Below are positions 1 through 11,032 of a stretch of DNA of 64,000 bases, one piece after another. Made by a program: the position numbers and the translations under genes. Source of the DNA: Vespula vulgaris (Eukaryota; Arthropoda; Insecta; Hymenoptera; Vespidae); NCBI RefSeq assembly GCF_905475345.1, contig NC_066595.1, positions 2,071,001 to 2,135,000 of the forward strand. The letters run 5' to 3'. The notes beneath the pieces are model-generated. The model saw nothing but the letters and a program-made list of their open reading frames with translations. It made no database searches and was not told the origin of the DNA. Position 1 is the first letter of the stretch, and each line of letters begins with the position of its first letter.

Positions 1-398
1 TATGTATGAACACCTACGTTTACATATTTGTATAGTTAAAAAAAAAATATCACACTTTGACGATATGTTCTTGAAGCTATAAAAACAAATTGTTCTTTGA
101 ATATTAGCTTTCTTTCTTTTCTTTCCTCTACGTCATGTAATTAGCGACTTGATAGAACAAATAAAAAGTGACGTATTCTCGAATACTATATCCAGACGTC
201 GTCCTCGAAATAAAATTGAATAAAATTGAAAAATAATTTCAGTGACACCTTGCATATCTGTGCACATAAAATTTATTTAAAATAATGAACCATTTGTTCA
301 TTTCACAAAAAATATATGATCGTACGCGAATTGTACTTTTACTGATTTCTTTTATATTTGATTTTAATATCAATAATTTCAATTAAAAATATTATTAT

Positions 399-433
<35 letters not shown>

Positions 434-840
434 AAACAAATCACAAATAATAATTACATATTATCTATAAAATATAATCTCTATTATATATTTTATTTCT
501 TATTTGACACAGACACACACATATATGCGTGTGTTCATATTTTTTTGTTATCAATATACAATATAAATAAATAAATAAATAAATAAATAAGTAAATGAAA
601 TGATTTAAAAAAAAAATACAGCAAAAAAAGAGAAAAGTTTAAATTTTGATTAGCAAGGATCAAGACGAAGATGAACAAAGATCTTATCGAAGAAAAAGGA
701 GTTCTCGTTCCTCGACGGACGATATCGAATGTCAAGAGATACGGAGAGGGAAAATACACTTTCTCCGTATACTCTAAACGACCCACATTTTAGAATCGTT
801 CGTATGGTACCTTCGTTCGTTCATTCGCTCACTCGCTCAC
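1..840. other. Non-coding AT-rich DNA at left edge
   Basis: No open frame here looks like protein. The stretch holds short simple repeats, notably an AC/TA tract near 399-434 and an AAAT tract near 564-596. If the candidate minus-strand exon at 841-990 is real, this is the next intron of that gene. Confidence 0.5.
564..596. repeat. (AAAT)n microsatellite
   Basis: Roughly eight tandem copies of a four-base AAAT unit, seen directly, in AT-rich non-coding DNA. Confidence 0.9.
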
Positions 841-990
841 CTTTAACGAGCGGAACGTTTCGACGAATCAAGGTCGCTCTCTCACGAATAATCCGAGTCG
901 ATGCACCGCCGGTGCATTCGCCTTCGCATTTACCTTCATCTTCTCCGTCTAGTTCGTCGAAGGACAAATTTTGTTCTCGAATCTTCAAAT
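841..990 (-). CDS. Candidate coding exon of a gene running off the left edge
   Basis: The minus strand reads about 50 residues of protein-like sequence here, rich in acidic residues and then basic ones (it contains FDELDGEDEG and later RERATLIRRNVPLVKG). The frame ends exactly at a good donor, AAAG followed by GTGAGC, at 841/840. A possible acceptor AG lies just upstream of 990, with a T-run about 20-30 bases before it; this acceptor is only moderate. Starting at 990, the exon is in the right phase to join the candidate first exon ending at 8611 (ATG TCA A, then AT TTG AAG), which would give a protein starting MSNLKIREQN. I do not recognise the family. The plus strand also has an open frame here, but it is lower in information. 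The phase match over 7.6 kb could be chance. Confidence 0.4.
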
Positions 991-2973
991 CTTGTTTATA
1001 CATCGAATTTCGTTTAAAAAAAATAATAGAGTAAGAAGAATAAAATAACTTTTTTATCTTCTTCATCTCATTCCTCTTATCAAAGTATCTATCTATAGTC
1101 ATCAAACAAAGCAAAGAAATAAATTTTCTTCCCTTGAAAAAAATTATTTATCGCAGCAATAATATATGAAGATAAAATGTTTTTTCTCAAGTTTTTAAAA
1201 AGTCAATTAGCGTTTTATATAAAGCTCGATAAAAAACGAAAAAGAATGACTAAATGATAAATCTTATCTCTTTTCTATTTTATTTCTTATGATTTTTCTA
1301 TATTTTTCTTATGAACTTTTCTTATGAACTATTTTATTTCTTTATGAAAGCTAATCTATAAAATACATCGCAAATATATTTTTGATAAGTTAGTCGAAAA
1401 TAGGATAATATGACTTCAATAATAGATAATAGATAATAATAGATAATAACCTATTAATAATAGTATCAATAATGTATTATTGATATATCACGAAATGTAT
1501 CTTTCAAATAAATACGACGTACGGAATATTTTGTTAGAAACTGATAAATAAAATTAATAATGACGATATTATTTCTTAGTACTGTTTTTCTTTATATATA
1601 TTATATTTTTATATTATATTTTTGATATTATTTTTTAACAATCATGTAAAAATATTCCCTTATCGATAAATATGAATATGCTATGTTAGCTATTTTATTG
1701 ATAATAAAATAAATAACTACGCAAATTCTCTGAAAATGAATTTTAATTTTATTTTCTATCTTAAATAACCAAGCTAAAAATGATACGATTCAAACGGCAC
1801 ATTTACGTCTAACCAAATGAAAAGGAAGTAAACATAATCATTTAACTATACGATAGATGAAAATAACATTGACCTCGGAATCATTTCGTAAATATTCTTT
1901 TCATGTATGTGTATTTCCACGTGGCAAGAGCAAAAAGGTTGTCGACCTTCAAATATAAATTAAAGATCATAGAGATGTTCTCTAATAGGAAAAGAAAGAA
2001 ATAAAAGAGAGAGATAAAAGAGAACAGTGGAAGGGATAAAAGAAACATCGAGGAGTGGGGAAATCACCAAACAACGTCGAAGAAAGTTTGTAACTGAATA
2101 AAGAGGGAAACGAGAGAAAGAGAGAGAGAGAGATAAACGGCATCGTCGATTCGAAAGGAATTCGAAGAGAGATTCAATGATCTTTCTCTCCTTTTGACCA
2201 ATAAAATATCTCCTGAATTGTAAACTCGATTATACGTACGCAGAAAATAGACCTACTTGAAAGATTTTAAAGAGAAAATCATATATATGTATATCAATAA
2301 ATCCTTTGAAAATCGATAATCATTATCAACGATGGACGAATTCTTGAAAAATTTTGTTCGCATTAAATAAATAAATAATCGTTATGATTAAAAATAATAA
2401 CCTTCAGAAAAATCAAGAACGAGAAATAAATTTAATATAAAGGACAAATATAAGGTCAAAATAAAAGGTAAAATGCGTCGAAATTATTTACGATCGAAAC
2501 GAAACATCTGTCCTCGGCCGGCTTTAAACTCTCCTACCCTTGTAAATCGAATTGTGAAACACGATTGAATTTTGTTCGGTCCGAATAAAAATTCTATACG
2601 CTTCGACTTAACAACTCAAGGTGAAAGCGGTTTTCACATTTTCCTAAAAATTTATTAATGAAAATATTTTCTAAGAATTTCTTTATTTTCTTCGTAAACG
2701 ATAATTCCTTTCTTTTTTCTTTTTCCCATTTTTGTTTCTTGCTATTATCATCATCATCATTATATTTTTTTTTCTTTTTTTTTTGTTTGAAGAAAAAAGA
2801 GAAAGAGATCCTTTATCAAATTTCGACGTTGCGTAAAAGTTGCAGCATTATAAGGTGATTTTATGTAACATCGAGAGAAGCCGGAATGAATGTCTCACGT
2901 TCAGAATTATTTAACGCTGCCCAATCGGTTGTCTGTCATGGGGACTAATCAAACTTTCACTCCATCTTTCGAC

Positions 2974-2975
<2 letters not shown>

Positions 2976-3044
<69 letters not shown>

Positions 3045-3047
3045 TAT
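2976..3047. repeat. Compound (TA)n(TGTA)n microsatellite
   Basis: About 35 bases of TA repeats run directly into about eight TGTA units. Seen directly. Confidence 0.9.
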
Positions 3048-4628
3048 AGTTTCTTTATTCTTAAAATACGTGGGAGAGAAAACAAGAAAAATTCTCGCAT
3101 TGAGAATTTTAATGCATATAAATAATAGAAAAGAATATATATATATATATACTCATATGTGTGAATTTTGAAAAAATATTGAAAAAAGTAGTCAAAGAGA
3201 AAGAGAAAACGATGAACACGTATTTAACTCGTATATCTCCGACGTTTCGGTGTAAGAAAGTGGAGTGCTGAAATAAGTATTATTATCATTACGTTAATTC
3301 GAATGACCTTGACGCGTGTCGATTTTATTTTCTTCTTTCTTTCTCCTTCACGAGAAAATAAAATAGAAAGCTGGTCGAGTCGCAGATGGAGCCCTGTTAA
3401 AAATTAATTAAATGCCTTACGTCGAAGGGATCTTAACTAATTATCAATATAACTCTAACGATGAGTGTAAAAAAGAAAAAGGACATTATATAATTAGATG
3501 AAACGATATAAGGAGGGCTAGTAGCAAACAGAAACTCAAAGTATACAAAAGAAAAATGTTGGCATAAAGAAAACGATGAACCATTTGGTCGGCCAGCACG
3601 TAATGGTATATGTACATACCTACCATATATATGTACATACATACTTACTAACGCATACACATGAGAAAAAAATGTACAGACATACAAAGAGAGCGATATA
3701 ATCGCGTTCAACTTTTACTACGATTCACATTTGGGTATCGAGGGCACTCTAGACGTCATTCTCGTCCACCAGGTGAAACTGACCATTTTGTTTGACCGCT
3801 ACCAATGAAATATAATTTTTTAAATCTTCTCATTTATTTAAAATTATATAAAATTTATTTCCATCATTTTCGCTTCTTTTCAATCGATGAGAAAATATTA
3901 TTCAATCCTGATTAATAGAATTACTACATCCTTCCTAAATATATAAGATTAAATAAATAAAATATTCATTCTTACTTCAACAGTTAATTATTTATGATAT
4001 CATTTGATTAATTATATTCTGTTGTGTCGATAATTTTATTTATCTCTTTTTACATAATTTTTCTTCTTTTGAATCTACCTTAAAATTCTGTTTAATTACT
4101 AATCGTTCAATTAATAAAACTTACTTAATGTTTCGTGAAATTAAATATAAGATATGCATATTTTTATGAACGGTTATATTTATGACATCATTTTATTAAT
4201 CACATCCATTTATGTCAAAGATCATGAAGAGGAATTACTTTACGAAATTAATATCAACGATATTGTAATAAAGTCGTTATCAGGATAGATCCTCATTAAG
4301 GATTTACGAATTAACTCGAAGATCGGGGATTTCTCGAGGAAAAAGAAGAGAAGGAAAAAGATCCTTGGAGTTTCGCGACGAATCTCTAAGAATTTTCGTG
4401 ACAAGATTGACAATGGGAATAAGAAGAATTATTTGTATTACAATAAAATATGCATGCTGCGACGTCTCCTTCGATATATATGTACGGGTCGATTACCAAG
4501 CAGAGTCTACGCGCATTTATTTGCATTGGAAAAAATGCGGAAGAAACAAGAGGGAAAGCCCGACGTAAGAAATTAGACGAGTTAATTTGAAAATTTATTC
4601 GTAAGAAAACCAGAGAGGGAGAAAGAGA

Positions 4629-4636
<8 letters not shown>

Positions 4637-4681
<45 letters not shown>
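4637..4681. repeat. (GA)n microsatellite
   Basis: Uninterrupted GA dinucleotide run of about 45 bases, preceded by an imperfect GAAA-type tract. Confidence 0.9.
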
Positions 4682-4683
<2 letters not shown>

Positions 4684-4853
4684 TTAATAGATAGATAGGG
4701 GATAAAGAAAAAAGGATAAAGAAATTTTATATTCAGATTTTAAGGGGGGAAAAAAAAAGAAAAAAAAATTTACTCCGATTATTAGATATATTTATCCACA
4801 CTTTATTTGTTCTTTTCTATTTTTATTATTATAATCATCATTATTAACTAACA

Positions 4854-4858
<5 letters not shown>

Positions 4859-4892
<34 letters not shown>
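4859..4892. repeat. (TTA)n microsatellite
   Basis: About eleven tandem TTA units, seen directly. Confidence 0.9.
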
Positions 4893-4895
<3 letters not shown>

Positions 4896-6535
4896 TTCTT
4901 ATAATATTTATTTTTAATTTTGATATTACCGAAGTTCATATATAGATGTTTGATAGATATAAATTATTTATCATTAATTATTTTTTTAAGGATTTACGTA
5001 TCTCTTCAAATTTATCTTATAAAAAAAATCAAATGTCTATTTATAAAGTGATTATGTTTTATCTTTAGAATACCACCGTCTTTAAATATTAAAAATTCTT
5101 AAAAGAGATACATGACGGAACAAAAAAAAAATAATAATAAAGAATAAAAGACAGTTATCTCACGTTTCGTTATGTTGTTTCATCCCGATGTTACGCGTGT
5201 GAAATATCTATAGAAATAAAATCCAATCTATTCACATATCGACGTAGATTCCGTGAGTTCTCCGTTCATTCATGCAGGTAACGTTCAATTGACGCACTCG
5301 CGACAATGAATGATTCATCTGTTACTCCGTGAATGAAGAAGTCGTACGAATGTGTTAATATTTGCCATAAATTACAATTACTTCTTCTACATTTCTATTT
5401 ACTAATGATCTAATATTATTATTGAAATAAACGTGAAATTCATGCACTCAAAATAAAAAGAAAAAAAATGAGAGAGAGAAAAAGAGAAAGAGAGAGAGAA
5501 AAAGTATATTAAAAAAAAAATATTTCGAGTGTCTTATGATCAATCAAAAAAATAAATCGATCGATTAATAACCTTGTCATGAATCGATCAGTTTAGATGA
5601 TCCTTCTTCTTTGGTATAGGTTTATGAAGATTAGATCGACGAAATCGCTCATCAAGTCTTACATGACGACATTTTTTAATAAAGTATTTATTACATAAAT
5701 TATTTGATCTGCATATATATATATATATATAATTTTCGATTTGTATAAACCAAATAATAATAAAAATGTGGTACATAGAATAGACAAAATCTGCATTATA
5801 CTTGCGTCTTTTTTCTTTTTTTTTTTTTATACGCATCTTTTTATACATTTTTTAATTCCTTCGAAATATTATCACTTTGAAACCAGAAATCGTTTCGAAT
5901 CGAAATTATTTCAAAGGATCCTCATTATAACTAATTTCATTTTTGATTTAAATTTTAAAAATCAATCCATACCAATTGGAAAATAAAATGAGGACAATAT
6001 GAAGGAATACTTATTATATCAATTGAAATTTTCATTTCGCTCGATACTTGTAATGAAAGTTATTATAGCGTAACATAACACGTGTATGAATATTATATTA
6101 CATTCCATGCGAACAAACTAAGGCGATAGCAATTATCTTGTACTATCCTTTGGTACTTATAGAAATTTTATGTGTCATTAGATCAAAGAGGAATTAGCTA
6201 ACCTATTAAGCAATAATAAATTAAAATACATATAATTCACATTTTGTGGAATTTCGTAATAAAAAAAGTTTTTATTTTTTTCTTTCTTTGAAATATACAA
6301 AGATTTATGATTTTTTTTCTTTTTTTTCTCTCTTTTTTTTTTTTTTGCATAAAAAATTATGACCGACTGTACGTTAATGTACTTAACAATGTATCATTAA
6401 CGATAATAAAAATGTTAATAAGACTATATATTAATTGTAAAACCATACATTAATAAAAAAAAAAACTGGACAGATCAATCATTATTTTGTAATAACTATA
6501 TATACTCGCAACGATTATAAAACATTTACCTTTAG

Positions 6536-6541
<6 letters not shown>

Positions 6542-6628
<87 letters not shown>
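6542..6628. repeat. (CT)n microsatellite, 87 bp
   Basis: A nearly perfect CT dinucleotide run of about 43 units, the longest uninterrupted dinucleotide repeat in the window. It ends in a short CCCTCTCACCC transition. Confidence 0.95.
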
Positions 6629-6632
<4 letters not shown>

Positions 6633-7641
6633 TCACCCTCTGTATCTATCTCTCTATTTAGAATGAATATTGCACAAGATAAAAGAATTCAAATCGACTA
6701 GATGAAATAGAAATAAAAAATAAACAAGAAAAAAGAGATAGGCCCCTAAGGCAATAAGATCGACTCGATTTTCCTATCCACATAAAGTAATAATTAAAGT
6801 CGATTCAAACGATATTTTATAATTTACGTACTCAGATATCTTATGATTGAACAAAAAAGTTGGTGTTTTTGTAAGAAAAACGTAAGACAGTGTATGTGGA
6901 AACAATAAAAAAAGATAAGAAAAACATTTATTTCATATATGTCAAAAAAGTCGAATCATTTTTATCGTCTCACGAAGATTTCTCATAAATAATCGGCTAA
7001 CCTACTTTACGAGAAAGATCTCGAAAATTTCGTTCTCATCTTTACAACCGGTTCCCATTCGCCAATTGGATAATATTTACCATTACGAGGCTAACGTTAT
7101 AAACTCAAAGAATATTTCTAGATTCTAGCAAAGGGAATGTTTACCCAAAGCTTGCGCAATACGAATAAGCAAGTCGTCCAATCTATGGCTAAGCAAGGCG
7201 TGCCATTTAAGTCATTCGAAGAATTTCAAAATCCAACTCTTTCGACTTTTGTACGAGAAAGTTTCACAGCATATTTAACATTCGAAACTCAACGTAACCG
7301 TCATCGACGAAATCTATTTTCTAAAATATACCTACTTATTTCCTCGATATACTTCTCTCTTTCTTTGAATTAAAAAATTTTTATATATATTATAATCTAC
7401 AAATTCTCGTTTTCTTCTCTAAAAATAAAACACTCCTGTTTAATGATCGAACACGAGTACTTCCGATTTCGATAAAGATATCAAATTAGATAAAAATTGA
7501 TTAGGCAAGAAATATATCTTGTCAACCTATTACGACATTAATAATATTTCTTACTTCGTAATATATTGATATGCGTATGATTTCTATCCTACTACGTCGC
7601 GCCATACGACGTTTTGAATTCGAAAGTTAAAACGAGTCGAG

Positions 7642-7652
7642 TGCGCATGCGT
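7642..7652. promoter_or_regulatory. NRF-1-like motif TGCGCATGCGT
   Basis: The sequence matches the NRF-1 (ewg in Drosophila) consensus YGCGCAYGCGCR except at the end. About 30 bases downstream on the plus strand, TCAA is followed by GTGAGT (donor-like, near 7681). Together they could mark a plus-strand transcription start, but no coding continuation was found. Confidence 0.3.
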
Positions 7653-8610
7653 CGATCGTATAAGCATCGCTCTTTTAGTCAAGTGAGTACTTCAATCCCC
7701 GGGATAAAATTAAACGTAAAATAACTACAAAAAAGGATGGATTTTATGTGTTAAACAATCGTTATTTTTTTTTTCACGTATTTATCTTTTCCTTTTTAGA
7801 AACGAACGGAGAAAATTCTTATTTTGAATGTTCATTACGAGACGAGAGTTAGAATCACGTTGTCGCACGCGTCGCATGTCGTCTGCTACAAACAGCTGTT
7901 CCGACAGAAGGCGCAGAAGAGCGCAAAATTCATCCGTTCGTTTTCTGAACAGCTCGGAAACAAACGAATGAAAATTTTCTTTTAGATTCGAAACATTGTC
8001 GACGAAAGACTAACAACTGATATAACATCAAAATCAACGCAAAATTTTTATTCGATAAGAAAATGATCATTTTTAATAAAAATATATATCTATGTAGGTA
8101 AATTCGGCGCTGTCCATCTTATATAAGTTTTAACAAACTAAAGGATAATAATGGCAACGATTGCTTTGGCGATCTTCGCAACCGAGAAGGTTTTACGTAA
8201 TCTCTCAAGATTCCAATGACTTTTCAATGACTTTCTCTTAAAAGAACTTTCAAGTTTCGTTGATTCTCCTGTCCTTATGTAAAATCAAAGTCAATTAGAT
8301 TTCAGACCGACGGAAATATGAGACGGATAATGCGCGCGCCTTAGTTTAATTAAATAGTTCACACCGGTTTAGGTTATGTCCAAATGACGTACGAAATCTC
8401 GAGAAAGCTGAATGAAAGCGATCGAATTATGTTTTCCAATCGTAAATTACGATCGAAAGGTATACTTAAACGATAAAGAAAACGTATTAACACGAAGAAC
8501 TTTCGAAATTATTATCGATTAATATCATCCATGCTACACGAAACACATTTTATTCGTAAAGGCTTCGTAAGAAACGATATAAAAAGAAAGCGAATGAGAG
8601 TACGACTTAC

Positions 8611-8800
8611 TTGACATTGTTTCACCGTCGGACCTATGACTCGTTCGATCTCCACTCGTGACTTGGTAAACGTCGTCGAAAGTTTCTTTCGTATTTGAGA
8701 GAAATGTCCGAACTGGCACAGTTTTTCCGCACGAGCACAGAGCCGACTCGACCCTATACACGCCATAGCGAAAACTGTAGTGAGTCGAGCCGGCCAACTT
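8611..8800 (-). CDS. Candidate first exon with start codon, minus strand
   Basis: The minus strand carries ATG TCA A immediately before a textbook donor GTAAGTCG. The exon end is 8611 and the ATG is at 8617-8615. Upstream on that strand (8620-9050) the DNA is less AT-rich than the surroundings, as expected for a promoter and 5' UTR. Only two codons and one base would be coding in this exon. The phase fits the candidate exon at 841-990. The 5' boundary near 8800 is a guess. If real, the gene transcribes leftward out of the window, and 8.8-9.4 kb is its promoter region. Confidence 0.35.
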
Positions 8801-9423
8801 GTGAAGACTTTCGACCTAGACTAGTCCCCACCGGTGCTTCCCGATGAAGACTCCACCCCTCTACCCCCCACTCTACCACCACTTCTTTGCTCACCTTTCG
8901 TTTTCCTACTAAGTTATCTCTTTAAATTTACACTCCCAACGAACACGTTCCTTCTCCATGCGAGAGAGTTTCTGTACGAGCCGTAGCGTATCGTTCAGTT
9001 ACGTTGCCACGTCTCACGAATCTTATCGTGGCGGTACGATCGTAAATCGCAAGAACTGCGCGATCGTAAAAACGTGTATTCTCATTTTTGGCAAGAAGAA
9101 ATTGAGTGGTGTTAATAAATGATTGACTCGTTCATTCTGAAGGGAGATCCGTATCGAAAAGAAACGTATCCGTTCGATGAGCGATCGTCGATCATTTAGA
9201 TTTTTGTTTTTACTTCTTCATTTTTGTATACTTTTTAATATTAAAATAATTCGATTGTTCTTTCTTTATGTATATAAAAAAATACTCGAAATTTTATTAC
9301 AGCAAAAATGATCGTTTTACAAATTCGTCGTCGATCTAATAGTGTCAGTTCTGCTTCATATTGTGAAACAATCGCATGAAATTGATTTACAATACATATT
9401 AAAAAATCTTGAAAATTTCTTTT
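8801..9423. other. Intergenic region, possible promoter
   Basis: A C/T-rich stretch near 8820-8900 and mixed-composition DNA to about 9100 separate the candidate minus-strand first exon from the 3' end of the coiled-coil gene. No open frame is supported. Confidence 0.4.
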
Positions 9424-10564
9424 TTAAGATTTATCGCCCTTCGAAAGATCGTCGTTATATCTTGTCACTAAAATCTCTGGTATCATATTTGCCTCCGCAT
9501 TGATCACGTGAAAATTAGAATATTCCGTTACAGTGCAAGCCGAATTATTTTTGCTTTCTGTTACGTTGAAATTATATTCTTGTGCCGTGTCTCCGTGATT
9601 TCTGTTAACGGTATACCATTGCGACATCATTTCTCTAAGCGGTTGCAAGTTACTTGCATTTTGTTGAATCTTTTTCAATTCTTCGTTACATAGTTGCTCG
9701 ATTTCTGCCAATCTCCGTTCATAAGCTTTAGCAACCACTTGACGATGCATATTATAACGTTTCTCTGCTTGGGCTAATGCTAATGTATCCTGATATTTTG
9801 CAAGTTTCTTTTCGTATTCTAATATCGTAAGCTCTGTTAATGCTTTCTCCGATGTTACATCAACAATATAATCTATAAAAACCATAATATATATCATAAT
9901 ATATCATGATAGTATTCGTTGTACAATGATGTATCACGTTTCGTTACCTATATCATTAGAAAGAGGAGATTCGGCTGCATATGCAGCTGCAGCTGCACGT
10001 GCAGCTGCAGTAGCTTCCTCTAATGCATAAATATCGCTTTGCTCTCTCAGTAATTGAAATTCTTCTCTTTCTTTTCTCCAGAGAGTAGCTTCTTTTTTTA
10101 ATTCCTCTCTCAAGTACATCATTAATTCGTTTAATGAATTAATACGCTCCCGAAGAGCACGACTGAAAACGTGAAGAATTAATAAAATATCGACGATCAT
10201 TTATCGTAATTATATAAAATTAAAATTTTTTATGATATAGTAAGTACTCTATATATTTGGATTCCTCAGTTTCGTTGTTGTCAAACTCTCGATAATTTTT
10301 ATTCGTAAGTAACGAATTCTCTGGTTGTTCTGCGTTAGCTGATATTTTTTCGAATGTATTGCCGTATAAAATATCACCGTTTTCAGTAATCTCTACATTT
10401 TGAAGATCTAAAGTTAAATTGAGGTCGTCTCGAACCTTTCGATCATGTTCATTTTCATAGTCCTCTGAACTTCCGTTTCTGTTCTCGAAATCATTAACAG
10501 AGGTCCTACTACTGAAGGATCTATCCGTTTGTATTTCTGATAAAGAAACATGCTCGTTTTCCAT
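9424..10564 (-). CDS. Uncharacterised coiled-coil protein
   Basis: Three exons on the minus strand (10564-10248, 10162-9948, 9872-9424) join in phase to give 326 residues. The first 105 residues are acidic and polar with low predicted order. From about residue 106 a long helical stretch begins (RALRERINSLNELMMYLREE), followed by an alanine-rich run near residues 155-165 and a second coiled coil (EYEKKLAKYQDTLALAQAEK to about EIEQLCNEELKKIQQ). There is no signal peptide or membrane segment. I do not recognise the family. The regular heptads and position just downstream of the centriole gene STIL (470 bp, same strand) suggest a structural protein, but neighbourhood is weak evidence in insects. 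The first donor (GTACTT) is weak, so exon 1 could end differently, though the phase fits perfectly. Confidence 0.75.
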
Positions 10565-11032
10565 TAGGAATATTTTTAATTTTCACCTATCAAAAAATTT
10601 TTATCGGGTCAATAGTTAAATTCTGTCTCGATCATAAAATACTCGATCGTTGCTTTCTTGTTTTCGTGAGATAAAAAAAATCCAGATTTAATTTACAAAT
10701 ATACACATGTAGAAGAAATAAATCAATTTAAAACGATATATTTACTGCAAAAGTATAATGAATTCATTTTTCTTTATAGATTTCATTATTGAATCGTATA
10801 TTTTATTAAGTCGGTACAAAAAAAAGTCATCAACTTTTATAACATTGATATCCTAATAATTACTATGTTCTAATATAAAATATTATTATTACTTATGCAT
10901 ATATATAAAATATATTTGTACATGTGTAAAAATATTAAAATTATTCTGCACCAGGCCTTAGGAAGCTTATATCAAAATTTGTAGAATTTCCACTTTTTAA
11001 AGAAATTCAATAAATTACATAAATTTATATAT

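Larger units (their letters stand above)
991..8610. other. Long AT-rich stretch, probably intron or intergenic
   Basis: I see no convincing coding exon in 7.6 kb. Short open frames (for example 2658-3171, 5588-5986, 7137-7373) are low complexity or unrecognisable. Simple repeats are frequent. If the candidate exons at 841-990 and 8611 belong together, this is the first intron of that minus-strand gene. Confidence 0.5.

Noticed and set aside
2658..3171. Open frames with poly-Phe and Ile-Tyr repeats
   Set aside because: They are translations of poly-T and TA/TGTA simple repeats.
7137..7373. Open frame on plus starting MFTQSLRNTNKQ
   Set aside because: Looks partly protein-like, but I found no matching splice structure, no similarity, and AT-rich surroundings. 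Kept out as probably chance.
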